Origin: Absidia repens
Lineage: Eukaryota; Mucoromycota; Mucoromycetes; Mucorales; Cunninghamellaceae
DNA: 64,000 nucleotides
Reading direction: 5' to 3'
NCBI GenBank assembly: GCA_002105175.1
Contig: MCGE01000060.1
Span: forward strand, 1-64,000
Made by a program: the position numbers and the translations under genes. Below, one piece after another: positions 32,385 to 45,101 of the stretch. The stretch's first letter is position 1; every line of letters starts with the position of its first letter. Below the pieces are notes generated by a model that did no database searches, was not told the DNA's origin, and saw nothing but the letters and a program-made list of their open reading frames with translations.

Positions 32385-32939
32385 CATTTTTTGACACTTC
32401 CCCGTCCTTATTTTTTTTTTTTTTTTGTGTGTATGTGTTTGTTTTTGATGAAAAGGGTACATATATATATATATATATATATAAAAATAAATAAGATTTT
32501 TCTATACTTTGTCAAAAGTTGGGGGGTTGGATCTTCTTCAATCTTTTTAATGGGAGCTTACAAAGAATAATGGAGAAAGAAGGAGGGCGTGAACCAACGG
32601 TATGGTGTAAAAGGATGAAGAATTTTTTTTGTTGTTGTTGTTGTGCGAAAGGACGAGAACGGTACACTAATGGAGAACACATTTAATTATAACCAAGATT
32701 ACTCCACGGACTAGCATTTCGGCTTGTATTTACGAATTCCGTATTTCGTAACCTATACAATATTTACATGTCCGTGATCTTTCTACCGATACATACTATA
32801 CAACAGCATATAATGGCATACCAAGTTTTTTCCCCATTTTTTCAATAATATATATATATATTATATACCGTATAGTACTCATATACAGTATTGTCTTTTC
32901 CTGTATCGTTCCTTTATACTGTACGGTGCCCTTATTTTA

Positions 32940-32980
<41 letters not shown>

Positions 32981-33398
32981 TTCAATTTAAACCATAGAAT
33001 ATGCAAAAATACATGTATCATTATATACAGTATGTTTCGTCTACCGTTGACTATAATATTTTTCCTAGGTAGAAAGATCACACTAGCGACGGAATCTTGG
33101 TTGATGAAAATGGATGATAGTGTGGTAAGGTAGAGGGACCTTTCATATCAAATGACCTAGATCGGCAAACAAGTTGATGAGACACTTAATGGCTGGAGAG
33201 GAGAGTGGAAAGTAGTCAGAATTCAAGGCAGGGCAAAAACAAATGTTCTAAAAGCAGTGCTTACGTTCGATGACGTTGTACAGTCTCTGTTTATTTATAC
33301 GATTAGTCAATCGAAAAGGAAAGACCTGCATTTTATCTTATGAGCACTAGGATTGCTGCTCAAACAATCGCTCTCCTTCTGGAATGAAAGTTGTTATA

Positions 33399-33434
<36 letters not shown>

Positions 33435-33490
33435 ATATATGTGTGTAAACTTTGGGGCTTTGATAAGACATTACAAACACGGTTACAAAA
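32385..33490. other. Intergenic with microsatellites
   Basis: (TA)n at 32463-32482, an A-run at 32940-32978 and (GT)n at 33401-33432. No gene is supported. Confidence 0.4.
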
Positions 33491-33499
33491 TGAATGACA

Positions 33500-34080
33500 A
33501 CTTCCATTATATCAATTGGGTCAGAGGATGAGTAATAAAAGTATATATTGTACTATTGAAATCCATGCGGAATAATATATTAAAAACACGGTGGCCTATT
33601 GTTAAAAAAAGATGGATTTATTGGAGGTTGTATGATGGAGAGGAATGACGAGGGTGCGTAGGTTGGGTCGACGCTAATCTAAAGGGACCATGATTAAAGC
33701 TGATTTAATATACAGAAAAGGCATGGGAAAGCGAAAAGGGCAGGTTTTATTTCACTAAGGCAATGTAAAAAGTGACTTATTTTATTAAGATCTAGATACA
33801 AACTATAGACGAACTAACACTAGACCAAGCTAAGCTAAGCTAATCAACTAATGATGGTTATAGATCCTGAATCCAAAATGAAAGGGTTTTCCCATGCATC
33901 TTGTCATCCCTGATCTGAAACTCCCTTCTAAACTAGTCCTGACACTAATCTAAGATCATTATAACCTCAATGGTCTTAGAGTGATCACGAAAAGAGAAGT
34001 AAAAAAAAAAGGAAGAGCGCAACCCCCCCCCTCCCATGGAAGAATATAGAAATTCACGTGGTCGGCATTTGAAATGTTTT
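33500..34080 (-). repeat. Family X repeat copy
   Basis: An inverted X end is present at 33860-33950 (ATCCAAAATGAAAGGGTTTT, CCCATGCATCTTGTCATCCC, CTTCTAAACTAGTCCTGACA). About 300 bp of diverged arm sequence similar to 7560-7960 precedes it. The outer margin ACGTGGTCGGCATTTGAAAT follows. Confidence 0.5.
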
Positions 34081-35838
34081 CTGAGGCATTTAGGTCACAT
34101 AAAAGTAAGAATAGAATAAAAAATGAGAATAAAGAAATAAACAAGATTTGTGATATGGTTTTATTATGTGTTGACCATCCTGTTATTTATAAGAGAGTAA
34201 TAATTGTTATTGTAGTACGAGTATCCAGCCCCTTTTGTAGTATATTGTTTCTTCTCTTCCTTTAATTTTGATTACAAGAAAAAGCTTAGACTCTGTCTAT
34301 TTATAAATGTTCCTTAAGGCTCCATTATGTTCTGTATGTTATGATGTTCCCAATATATGATTTCAACTTGGTATATTTATTTTCTTGTGGTTGCTATTAA
34401 CCTGAATCATCACTTTTTTTTTTGTGATATTGACTCTCCGCTGGGCCTGTGCTCTATGTCTGACACCACACACGTTTCTTGATGCTTGAAGTAATCCATA
34501 GAGAGGACGAGGGATAAAAATATAAAGAACATTTAGGAATAAAGAAAAAAATTATTAACGAATGTACATATGATGAATCATATGTTCCAAAGATAGTGGC
34601 CGGTGGAGTTAACTACCATCGTCTAAGACTGTATCTTGTATGTTACCGGAGGGAGGGAGATGGCGGTGTCTTTCAAAGTGGTCATTTTATTGGTAATCAT
34701 CATCAATGAATATGGACACACACATACAAACACATGGTTGTAGAAAAGGTCAAAGAAGGTAACAGGCTCATCATTCTCCTCACCTACGCACCAAAAAATT
34801 TCAGCAGCGACAGAAACATTGTTTTATTGTATTATCACTTACCATCCACATAATATAATAGCTTAACAACGTTTTTGGACGGATTGCATAATGACAGTAG
34901 GTTGCTAAGAATGTCGTTGAACTTGATTTCATCTTCGTAAAACAATACGTTGATCCTATTTTCACATCACTGTTCCTTTTTTGCTTCCTATGATACACAC
35001 AATATGTACACCTCGACGGCGTTTTTTGAATGTTTTCTTTTTGATATATGTCTATATCTTTCGACCAAAAGTGTTCCTGTATTTTTTTTTTTTTTTTGGT
35101 AAAATTGTTCATGATATAATATGCCAAGTACATAGCATGTGATGGATTTCAGGGAACATTTCTTCCAAAGCTGATTGTAATGCTTTATCTTTGATGAGTA
35201 ATGAATAGCTAGATATAAAAGTGGTAAAAACTTTCATTTATATTTTTACTTTTATTTTTTTGTGATCAAATTACCTTCGTTGTCACTGGTTCGTCACTTC
35301 TAAACAAATGTCTCTAATCGCTTGTACATGAAACCCTGCTCATAATCGGCATGTGCTTCGCTGAACATAATCATTATTGCCGCAATGAATGTTTTTAGCT
35401 ACATAGTTCCAACGTTCGTAAAACCGACAATGTTGAAAACAGGTAAAATGTAAATTTGCTGGTTTTATATGTTGTATCAGCCGAGAGAACCTCACACCAT
35501 ATGTAATGAAAGAATGGTTTTTAATATCATAGTTAACGCGTAAACTTGATTATTGTATATATATGTCTGGTTAAAAGGGATCACATTCCACATATAGATG
35601 CAAAATCATCATTTGATTCGTCGGAGTCTGTGTGTCAGTCATATCATACATGTTCCTTTTTGGGTGCTCTTTGAAAAAAAGAATATATAGCCTCGACATT
35701 ACACACACAAATCATCAAATCAATCAAGTGACAATTGTTTTACTTCCAAAATAAACTCGTCATTTTATTCGTTAAAATGAATTCAATGAAATGATCGCGC
35801 CAAAAATACGCTGATAAGCACATACACACAGAGTAGAT
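34081..35838. other. Intergenic, no gene seen
   Basis: About 1.75 kb of AT-rich DNA between an X repeat and HET gene 4. Short open frames are not supported by composition, motifs or splice structure. Confidence 0.3.
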
Positions 35839-38070
35839 TTAGTAGATATCAAAAAAAGAAAGTGATTTGGGATCCTTGTGGTCATTGCCACATAGCAAAC
35901 TACCTGTTCCCGCATAGGGATACGTTATGTCATGTTTAGAAGATATAATCCATTTGTTTTGAGCGAAACATCCGACCAAAATGAAAAAAAAGGATACATA
36001 TTTATCTTTGTTCTTAGGTGCCATTGCCAGGCTATCCCATTGAAAAGCAGGAATAGATACAATATCAAGAGTAGTAAGAGTAGAAGAAGAAGCATGATAT
36101 ATGCCAAGTCGTTGAAGAACCGGGATATGTTTCGTAAGCAAATCGATACGAGATTGACTGTTGTCGGTTTGCACATAATATTCTTTGGGTTTGATACGAA
36201 GGTAGTAGTATCGGGTCGAGTCACCGTCACCATCATCATCTTCATCACCTTTTCTTTGATCGTGGGTTTGCTGATAATGATGATGGAGCATTATGCTAAA
36301 TGGGTTGTACAAGTCAAAATTGAAGTAACCCTTATAGGCCAAATGAAGAAGCTGTCTACCGTTAAAATCCAAAGGTAAAGTCGAAGTTGCAAACGTTGGC
36401 AGAATACCATGGATGATGGCATCTTTATTGCTTGACCAGAGAAGTAAGATTAATTTGTCTTCGATGTTCATGATGTCGTAAAGTTTCAATTTGACGGATA
36501 GCATACTGTGAATGCCCCAACGAGACACCTCGGTTATTTTATCAGCATACTTCGACAATGGTAAAATACTGTAAAAGCGATCCTCTATTGAAAAAAAAAA
36601 AAAATGAAAAAAGAATGAATCTTCTAAAATCAAGGTAATTTCGTTTTGTGTGTGTGCTAAAACTTACCATTTCTACTGGCCTTGGATCTCAGTAGCATTT
36701 CCAGAAATGTTTGTTGATTAAGATGACGAATCAACGTATAATGGAATCGTTTATAAACTGGGTTGGTAGAGCGTAATCTGTCGATTCGTGATTGATGTTG
36801 GTTTTCCTTGTAATATTGCATCATAGTAAGATCCGGAAACGTATCATCATCCAGGTCAAATTTGAAGAAGGTGAATTCCTCGTTCAAGCAACGAAATACT
36901 ATATTATCGTCATGGGTAGATGCCAATTGAATAAACCAATATTTGAGGTTGTTTTTCTTTTTTGCAATATTGTATTCACTGACCACCCACACACGAGAAG
37001 ACCAATCCTTGACGAGATCTGTCAAAAATTCCATTGACTGTCGTATAGCCGTGCTTCGGTGAATGACCTTTGATTTCCACTGAGACGCACTGACTTGCCA
37101 TTCGTCTTTCTCTGTTCCTGAATGGAGGTTGTAACTGCGAACGAGTTCTATAGGACAAATCGGGTCATGACATGAATGTAATCCAAAAACGCGATTGCTA
37201 TGTCTTTTTGTCCACGTTTGCCAATGATGCCGGTGTGCTTGAGTGGTTTCACAGATGTGATCAAGAGCTTGCACAGGGCAATATAGCTTCTGATGCCTTT
37301 CATGATACATAAAACTATATGCAAAATGGTCAGTGAATTCAAGCAGCAATTGTCTCAGTTCAGGAGGCTCTTTTGGGACTTGAGCATCATTAAGAAAACC
37401 TTCTTCTGCTTTGACGATTTGGTCTCTGTTTTGATGAATAAGGTGATAAATATCGTTACTGTATTTGGTGGACCCCTCTATGGCGTCGTCATTTTTTATC
37501 GATATTCCTCTCAAGTAAGCCAAATGAAGGTCAGGCACTGCTAAAATGTACGCGGCGCGATCGTAGATGTTGTTCATTTGATAAATGGTGGCCTTTCGTT
37601 TTGTCGGGCGTTGATCCACACAGATCGCATCCACCCACACATACTTTATATGTTTCAACTCCGATTCAGAGGTCATCATAAAGCAAAGCTGATAAAAATC
37701 ATTTAAATGAAATGACGTGATCGATGCTGTATAGCCAATGCCAGTGTCGATCAGCGTCTCATGCAATTCACCCAAACGGTAAGACAACGCCACAAATTTC
37801 AAATCTTCTTCTTCGAGTGGTTTTTTAACGCAGTGGATGACTTTATTGTTGGCAGCCTTTTCGATGTCGATAAGAACAACTTGAAATGGTTTTTTCTGTA
37901 GTTGCTGTTGGGTGTCGTTTAGTGATAAGTCTGTATGAAAGCCATATTAATCAACATGAGTTGGACGTTTTTTTTAAAAAAAAAAAAATATGTACGTTCA
38001 TAGTCCAACAGAAGTGACAATTTTTAATATTACCTTTACCAAGCTGATCCACTGGGTCGTCGGTCGTCAT
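35839..38070 (-). CDS. HET-domain protein 4 (three exons, 681 aa), W-to-L in the HET signature
   Basis: Exons 38070-38034 (37 nt, MTTDDPVDQLGK), 37930-36668 and 36584-35839. Introns are GT..AG with phases identical to the paralogues. The first HET signature reads ALSYRLGEL: the Trp of the otherwise invariant SYRWG motif is Leu here (TTG for TGG). VWVDAICVDQ, KATIYQMNNIY and SSRVWVVSEYNIAKKKNN are intact. The C-terminal domain includes MLSVKLKLYDIMNIEDK, ILPTFATSTLPL, an acidic hinge (GDEDDDGDGDS), YYLRIKPKEY and a terminal FFDIY. A variant HET domain with an otherwise open frame could be a decoy, a regulator or an early pseudogene. Confidence 0.85.
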
Positions 38071-38380
38071 GATGTGGTTGGATAAAAGTAAATAAAAAAG
38101 AAAAGGGAGATAATGGGAAAAAAATAAAAAAGAGTTGGGGCACGTATGGTATACATACATCTTTGTGAAACGTAATAAAAAGACGGTTATTTGTTGCACA
38201 AAACTCCTTGACAAGCGTCTTTGTTTAGAATCAATAGGCAAAAGAATCAAGGTTTTCTGAAAACAGTCGTTTTTTTATATCGGCTAACTATTATAGCGAC
38301 AAGTTATATAAATAGTGGCATATACGGCAATAAGGTGTCTTGATTCAGCTATCATGGCGTGTCATAGCACTTGCCAAAAT

Positions 38381-38394
38381 TTGGTTCCTGAATC
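38381..38394 (-). promoter_or_regulatory. Conserved HET upstream motif (copy 4)
   Basis: The minus strand reads GATTCAGGAACCAA, about 311-324 bp before the ATG of HET gene 4. The GAGTTTTGTGCAACA core block lies nearer the start (about 38192-38207, reverse). Confidence 0.4.
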
Positions 38395-39070
38395 ATTTTC
38401 TTTTCTGAGAAATTTTGACAACTACCAATGTCTACCCTTTTTAGAGGGGGGATATGTACTACATGCAGGTGGAGAGGACTGGGTGATGGCCAATAAAAAC
38501 CAAGGTGAAAGTTTTCTATTAAGGCTTTTTAAGGAAACAAACACACGTCCCATCTGTACCGCACACTCTAAAAAAAGGCAATCCTATTTAAAACAAAAAT
38601 AAAAAATAAAAAAGGGCAATCCTTCTTTTGGAGATGCGCCAGATAAATTGACTGAAAACATTGATACCTTGAATGTGTTTGGGTGTAGGTGGAGAAGGCA
38701 TCGTACGATCACTGCCTCGTCCTCGAATTAATATAGTTCACTGATATGGTGCAGTTTAGTATGAACGTAAAGTAAACTTTAATGATTGATATTTATATAT
38801 ATATATTTAATCTAAAAAGATTTCGATGCTTGCAAAATATGGACCTACCTGGTGTCAGGAGTGGGTGAGGAGAAGGAGACTGGAACGGTGTAAATTAGCC
38901 AGATAAGCTAGATGGTCATGTGAAATGCCCAGCCGTGGTGATGGCCGAAAGCACAGCACGATATAGGTTCAACTTGTACAATTGTTCGAGAATGAATATA
39001 ATTGCCTTTGATAGTACTTGATCTAATACTACCCACGTCTTTATGATGCGCAGGGAAAGAAAAAAAAGGC
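38395..39070. other. Duplicated HET flank, no gene
   Basis: Sequence around 38590-38820 resembles 6990-7190, next to HET gene 1. No coding evidence. Confidence 0.35.
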
Positions 39071-39079
39071 ATTATTGTG

Positions 39080-39900
39080 GATGGGTTAGAAGCAAATGGT
39101 TTGACATTTACTTCTTTATCCCTTTTTACAATATTATTTGAATACCTATTGTTTTTATTTATTATAATCAGTCAACTTCTTATCGGGAGCCTATCTTTAT
39201 TGAAAGAGTATGATCGACGGTGTAAAACATTGATCCTTTCCTTAAAGGTTTATTTACCGAATCTGATACACCAACTATATTCAATGAAACGCTACGTCTG
39301 GCTGTATCTATAATATCAACAGTAACGACAACAATGATCAAAACAGTGATCCTCTTAAGATTAAAAGCAAGGCCAGTCTCGTAAACGAAGGCTGCGTGAT
39401 TCGCGGCCGGATCGTGGTTACGGAAACTGCCAGTGCACATTTTTACACGATCATGCAAATTGGCGACAAAATTTACAAAGTAGACATAGGAAAATTTCAG
39501 TTTAGGTGGGAAAATGGCGTTTATTGAAAGAACTGTCTAAAAAAATGTTATAGCCACTATCATCTACACTGGAATCACTACTAAAAATATCACCTTCGCC
39601 ATCATTTTCACCACCTTCTCCTTCAGTATTAAATGAACATCACCATCCAGATGAAAAACCTGCACCACATCCCTACTAACGAAAAAATCCATTATTATAA
39701 GGAAGATATACAGCAAATGAATTTCATTCCAACACAAAAAAGCGTAGAAGAAATGGATAACCCTTTATTTATTTCTTTAAAGCATGACTCTATTGAATAC
39801 ACAACACCATTTTTTTTTTCTATTCCCAATGTCAGTGACGCGTGCTCAAATCGCTAATTATCGGCGATGCAATAAAGGCTGTATGGTGTGGCTCACTTCA
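39080..39900 (-). mobile_element. Diverged family Y copy with coding relic
   Basis: It aligns in outline with the interior of Y elements A and B. GACATTTACTTCTTTATCCC is at one side and TATCGGCGATGCAATAAAGG at the other. A middle frame (39180-39458, minus) reads NHDPAANHAAFVYETGLAFN and LIIVVVTVDIIDTA, matching the coding relic of the other copies. The terminal GGGAATTGCTCC ends are not evident, so the copy is truncated. Confidence 0.5.
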
Positions 39901-40029
39901 TTTTCATTTCAATTTTGTGACTTCAATCGCCGTTTGAATATACTTCTTAAAGCCTCCTTCCTTTCTTTTTCTTTCTTTTTTCCCCCCCCCCAAGTCAGCG
40001 CCATTTCATTGATCTCGATGAGGTGATGT

Positions 40030-40270
40030 TCAACTGGGATTAGTGTCAGGACTAGTTTAGAAGGGTTTTCAGCTCAGGTACTACAAGATGCATGGGGAAA
40101 CCCTTTCATTTTGGATCTAGAATTTGGGGCCACTATTAGATTAGCCTTCATCTTAGTTCACTATTGGGTGTCATTGTTATAATTACTACTGAATAAACCT
40201 TGTCTTGCCTTTTTCTATCATTATTCTTTCTCATTGTTTGATTGTCTTACCAAATGTATATACATGGGCT
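40030..40270 (+). repeat. Family X terminal fragment
   Basis: GACTAGTTTAGAAGGGTTTT, CAAGATGCATGGGGAAACCC and TTTCATTTTGGATCTAGAAT at 40050-40130, then a shortened X-like tail with AATAAACCTTGTCT. Confidence 0.5.
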
Positions 40271-40274
40271 TATT

Positions 40275-41490
40275 ATAAGGAGAAAAAAACGGGTGTGTGT
40301 GTCTGTGCGTACAACAACAAGGGACGGCGCTTTTTATGGTACAAATAATAAATAAAAATAAAAATACATAAACTAATCCTCGTTTGCAAGTCTTACAATC
40401 TACTAACTACGCTTGATATCGGAGCGGGAACGAGCAAAAAACAGGACCTGGTTTCCAGGGGTAAAATTTTTTACCTTGTTTTCGCGGTGTTTAATGCACA
40501 TATCATTTTCCTTTTTAGTACATCAGATATGTTTCAAATCCTAGGCCAGCCAGCCAAAGTTTTCTTTTTTATAAAAAGAAAGAACTGATGTACACGTTTT
40601 GTTCTTAAAGTATCATGTTTAAGCATTGTTTTCTTGAGTTGGCCATTTTTAAAAAACTATCAGCTTTCTAGGATCATGCCCTAATATTTGACATTATAAG
40701 TGAGTCGCACCATAACGGACAGTCATTCAATTTCTATGTATCATCTGAAATGGAGCAATTCCCAAAAAAATTTCTAGGAATTTTTTTCTGATGCCTCTGA
40801 AAAGAAAAAAAAAAAAAAAAAAACGAAATTGAAGCATTATTTTTAGTTTGTTTTGATATGATCAAGATAGCTTCTCAAAATGTGCACCCAAAAATGCATC
40901 CTTCCATATTTGGAAAAATGAGGCATACCAATTTGCAAACCAAAAAATTTTCATTGCATACTACCAACAAAATTAACCAAGATGGAAAAAAACCAAAAAA
41001 AAAAAAGGCAATCTACATCATCTACATTAATCACTTGATATATATAGAAAATAGGTTGAGATTATATGATAAACAAGTCGTTTCTCTTCATCTTTTTAAG
41101 GATAAAGAGAAACGTGAATGAGTATGGGGAGGACAGGGGCATAGAATCATTACGACTAAAGCGGGTGAGCAGGTAGCAACAACTATCTCAGGAAGGGAGG
41201 AGGACCAGGAATATAGAAAGCAAGGATATGTAGTAAGAAATGATCAGAATATAAAAAGCATTATGGTGCATAAACACAAAAACGCGGAATCGAGAAAGAA
41301 AGAAAGAGAGAGAGAGAAATACGTAAATAAGATGATGGTGGTGAGAAATAGTATCATTGGTGGAAGTAGACTGGGCGTCCAATAAATTAAGAGATTTCTC
41401 AACAATTCCTAGCATAGCGCACTGGAGCGTTTATTAAAGAAGAATGATCATACACAGAAGAAGAAAAAAGATAAAACCCATAGGGAGGGG
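40275..41490. other. Intergenic, no gene seen
   Basis: A lone Y terminus (TCTGAAATGGAGCAATTCCC) lies at 40746-40765, and A-rich runs follow. No supported gene. Confidence 0.35.
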
Positions 41491-41495
41491 GTGTT

Positions 41496-43735
41496 CTAGT
41501 AGATATTAAAAAAGGTAGCAGTGGATTTCGTATTCCTGTCATGGCCATCGTCACCCACCACCACCCGTGTGCCCTTGACATGTTGTGGGTAGTAGTCAGT
41601 GATACTTTCACGTGCCATGATCCATGTGTTGCTAGCAAAACTTCCCACCAAAGTGATAAAATGGGATTGAAAGTGCTCTTCACGTTCCAGTGAACCTTCC
41701 TGGTGACGACGTCGAATCGCGGGAATGGAGACAATGTCAAGCGGATGCGTTGTCGAAGCCTCCTTAATGCCAAGGAGCTGGGTGAGAGCCGGGATGCAGA
41801 TTGCAAGGAAATCGGTCCGTCTGGTATCCAATGGATTGCTCTTGGTTACTTTATATTCTTTCGGTTTCAAACGTAGATAATAGCGTTTCGTGTCACTGTC
41901 GTTCTCGTCCGTCGCTTCGCCATTTTTGTTAGCTGGTTGATCATAAAGCATCATAGTGGATGGGTCATTCAAGTCAAAATTGCAAAGATCGAGCGACAAT
42001 GCTTGGAGAATGTCTTTCATTTGGAATTGCAAGGATAAAACCGATGTGGCAAACGTTGGTAGAACGCCATAGTTACCTGCACTTCTAGCGCTTGACCAAA
42101 AAAGAAGCGTCAGTTTGTCTTGGATGGTCATGATGTCGTAGAGTTTCAATTTGACAGAGGCCATATTATAGATGTCCCACTGTGACACCTCACTTTTTTT
42201 ATCGGCATACTCCGACAATGGCAACGTACTGTAAAACCGATCCTCTATGAATGAATTCCCCCAAAAAAAACAAAAAAGTTGGCATCAGGTCTCTAAAATC
42301 AAGTTGGGGTTTTGCGCTTTGTGTGTATTTAAAATTTTTTACCATTTCTACTCGCCTTGGAGCTCAAAATCATCTCCAGAAAAGTTTGTTGACGAAGCTG
42401 ATGGATCATCGTATAATGGAAGAGAATATAAACTGGATTGGACGAGTAGGATCTTGTGATAAATGAATCGTATTGATTTTCGTAGTAAGGGGTGTTCAAC
42501 ATAGCATCCGAATCATTAAAGTCAAATTTGAAAAAGGTGAAATCGTCTTTAAAATGCGTACGGTCCAAAAAGGAGCCAAATTGAGTAAACCAAAACATGA
42601 GGTTGTTTTTCTTTTTGGCAATGTTGAATTCACTGATCACCCACACACGAGAAGACCAATCTTTGACGAGATCTGCCAAAAACTCCATCGATTGTCGAAT
42701 ACTGGTGCTTCTTTGAATAATCTTGCCTTTCCAATTGGATTGGTCGAATTGGCCTAATTCCTCCAAGATGTCTTTGGATGGCATCGACTGACAAAATGAT
42801 TCTAAAGGACAAAGCGCCTCGTTACACTGATGTAAATCGCCAATCGACGAGTTGCTGCTTTTGCCTTTGATCCAAGCCCGCCAATGACCTTGGTGTCCTT
42901 TGCGATTGATATCGCAGATATGATCGAGGGCGCGCACAGGACAATAGTGGTCGGCATGTTTTTGGTAGGTCATAAAACTATGTGCAAAATGATCCGTATA
43001 TTGAAGAAGCAATAATCTTAATGCAGGAGGCTCGTTTGGTACGTGCGCATCATCGAGGAATTTTTCTTCCAGGGCAGCAAGTTGGGAGGTGTTGCCGTGA
43101 ATAAGGTGATAAATATCTTTGATGTATTCTTTTGAACCCAAGATGGTGTCGTTATTTTTTATCGAAACCGCTTTCAAGTGAGCCAGGTGGAGATCAGGCA
43201 CGGCCAAAATATACGTGGCTTTGTCATAGATGTTGCTCATTTGGTAAATGGTGGCTTTTCGTTTTGCCGGGCGTTGGTCCACACAGATCGCATCCACCCA
43301 CACATATTTGATGTGTTTCAAATTAGATTCCCGGGTCATTGTATAACAGAGATCATAAAAATCATCCAAGGAAAACGACGTGATTGATGCTGTATAGCCA
43401 ACTTTGGTATCGATCATCGTTTCGTGTAATTCACCCCAACGGTAAGATAACGCCACAAATTTCAAATCTTTCTCTTCGAGTGGCCTTTTAACACAATGGA
43501 TAACATTATTTTTTAGTGTCTTTTCAATGTCGACAAGAACAACTTCAAATGCAGTTTGCTGCTGTTGCGGGTGAGTGTCTTTAAGCGATAAATATTATAT
43601 ATATATATACATATATAACGTCATATCAGTCAATATGGGCTTTGGTTCTTAAGTAGACATTCCTGTCAACACAAAATTGACGCTTTTTTGATTATTACCT
43701 TTACCAAGCTGATCCACTGGATCGTCGATCGTCAT
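41496..43735 (-). CDS. HET-domain protein 5 (three exons, 673 aa), shifted acceptor
   Basis: Exons 43735-43699 (37 nt, MTIDDPVDQLGK), 43578-42343 and 42244-41496. The acceptor position used by the paralogues (before a TTATC.. codon run) has lost its AG here. The next AG (AAAG, exon from 43578) restores the frame with a four-codon deletion, so I chose it. HET signatures ALSYRWGEL, VWVDAICVDQ, KATIYQMSNIY and SSRVWVISEFNIAKKKNN are intact. The C-terminal domain has MASVKLKLYDIMTIQDK, LPTFATSVL, a short acidic hinge (EATDENDSD), YYLRLKPKEY, LDIVSIPA and a terminal FFNIY. It is closest overall to paralogues 1 and 4. The role is inferred as for the other HET genes. Confidence 0.85.
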
Positions 43736-44009
43736 GATGTAGTTGAGAACGGAAAGAAAAAAGAAAAGAAAACGGAGGTGACGAGGAATGAGCTCAGGGT
43801 ACGTAGATGTACTCCATGGGGGACACGTCTGTTTGCCTGTAACACGAAAGCTTAATGAGGTGCTACACGTTCGTTTCAAATCAAATGGAAAAAATAAATC
43901 TTGAATTTTAACAATTATAGTTTATACAATAATGAGATTTTAGATAAAAATGACTATGTCGTGGTGAGACGTCTGATCCAGTGACCATGACATACACCTC
44001 GCTATTTTT

Positions 44010-44022
44010 TTGGTTCCTGAAT
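44010..44022 (-). promoter_or_regulatory. Conserved HET upstream motif (copy 5)
   Basis: The minus strand reads ATTCAGGAACCAA, about 280 bp before the ATG of HET gene 5. It is preceded by GGTTGTCAAAATCTCGCAAA (about 44040-44060, reverse), which is also found at 273-292. Confidence 0.4.
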
Positions 44023-44129
44023 ATCATTTTTTTGGTCTTTTGCGAGATTTTGACAACCGCCATTGTCCGCTCTTTTTAGGAAGGCTGTACTACATGCAGC
44101 TGCAGAGGCTTGGCGACGTCCAGGAAACA

Positions 44130-45100
44130 AACACACCTCCATGTGTAGTACGAATGTATTGACATGATGGCCGTTCAAAAAATAGACCCTCAACTATTTC
44201 AATTTTTCTGTTTTTTACATACTCCAATTTAAAAGTAAAATAATACTTGGACCAAAAAAAAGAACAAAAAGGATTTACTTGGTATCATGGCCTTTCTGAA
44301 AGTAAGTTATATTAAAAGGCAGAGCAAAAAGCTCTATAGCGATGACGGTTACACGCAAAGCACGCCCTAGATTTCGTTTGTGTATTGGATCGGGCAAGAA
44401 TATAGCTATTATTGATAGTAAAAGAATCTAGACCTGGTCAGTCGGTTCTTAGGTGGGTGGGGGAGGACACAGTCATGGACGGGAAAGTAGTCACAGTACA
44501 TACAGTACATAAAATACAAAAAAAGAAGAAGGACATATCATAGATATACACATGTAGAAGATATGAGTGCCGCAGGTAGAATAATTTCTTACCTTCCTGG
44601 GCAACAAAAACTGTTTTGCTACTTTTAGATAAATCAATATATCATGAAAGCAATTTATTTTTACAAAACAACCAGCCCCCCTCCCCCCGCCACCCTAGTC
44701 GGTCAAATTATAAAACAACTACTGCCTGAATAAAAGATCATACAGTTTGCCTGATAGAATGTTACCCAATGTTTTTACAAAAAGTGCCATCTGTAATGTG
44801 TTAGGATAGAGAAGGTTATTAGAGTACTAAAAAAGAAAAAACGTGGTGAAAAAAGAGCAGTTGGATGACTTCGCCATTTAGCATTATGGTGAGCAGCCCC
44901 TTGGGGCCCATCCGCCGTCACTCAGCGCTCAGTCAGGACTTGACTTTTTTTTGTTTTTAATCAGTCAGGCCTTAGTTGTTTTTTTAAGGGCAATATAAAT
45001 GGAATATTTATTGCGGAATTTGAAACACATTGCAGAGAGGTGAATCAAGGGAATAAAAGAATGTTAGAAAATAGATAATATGTGAAGTAGATACTAAATG
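44130..45100. other. Intergenic with repeats
   Basis: 44385-44485 resembles the inner part of the HET gene 1 arm (7360-7440: GGTCAGTCGGTTCTTAG..GGAGG). 44695-44860 duplicates 29850-30030. No gene is supported. Confidence 0.4.
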
Positions 45101-45101
45101 A

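Noticed and set aside
35839..36633. Independent gene starting MILEDSFFFHFFFF
   Set aside because: The hydrophobic start is the poly-pyrimidine tract of HET gene 4 intron 2 read in frame. The exon begins at 36584.
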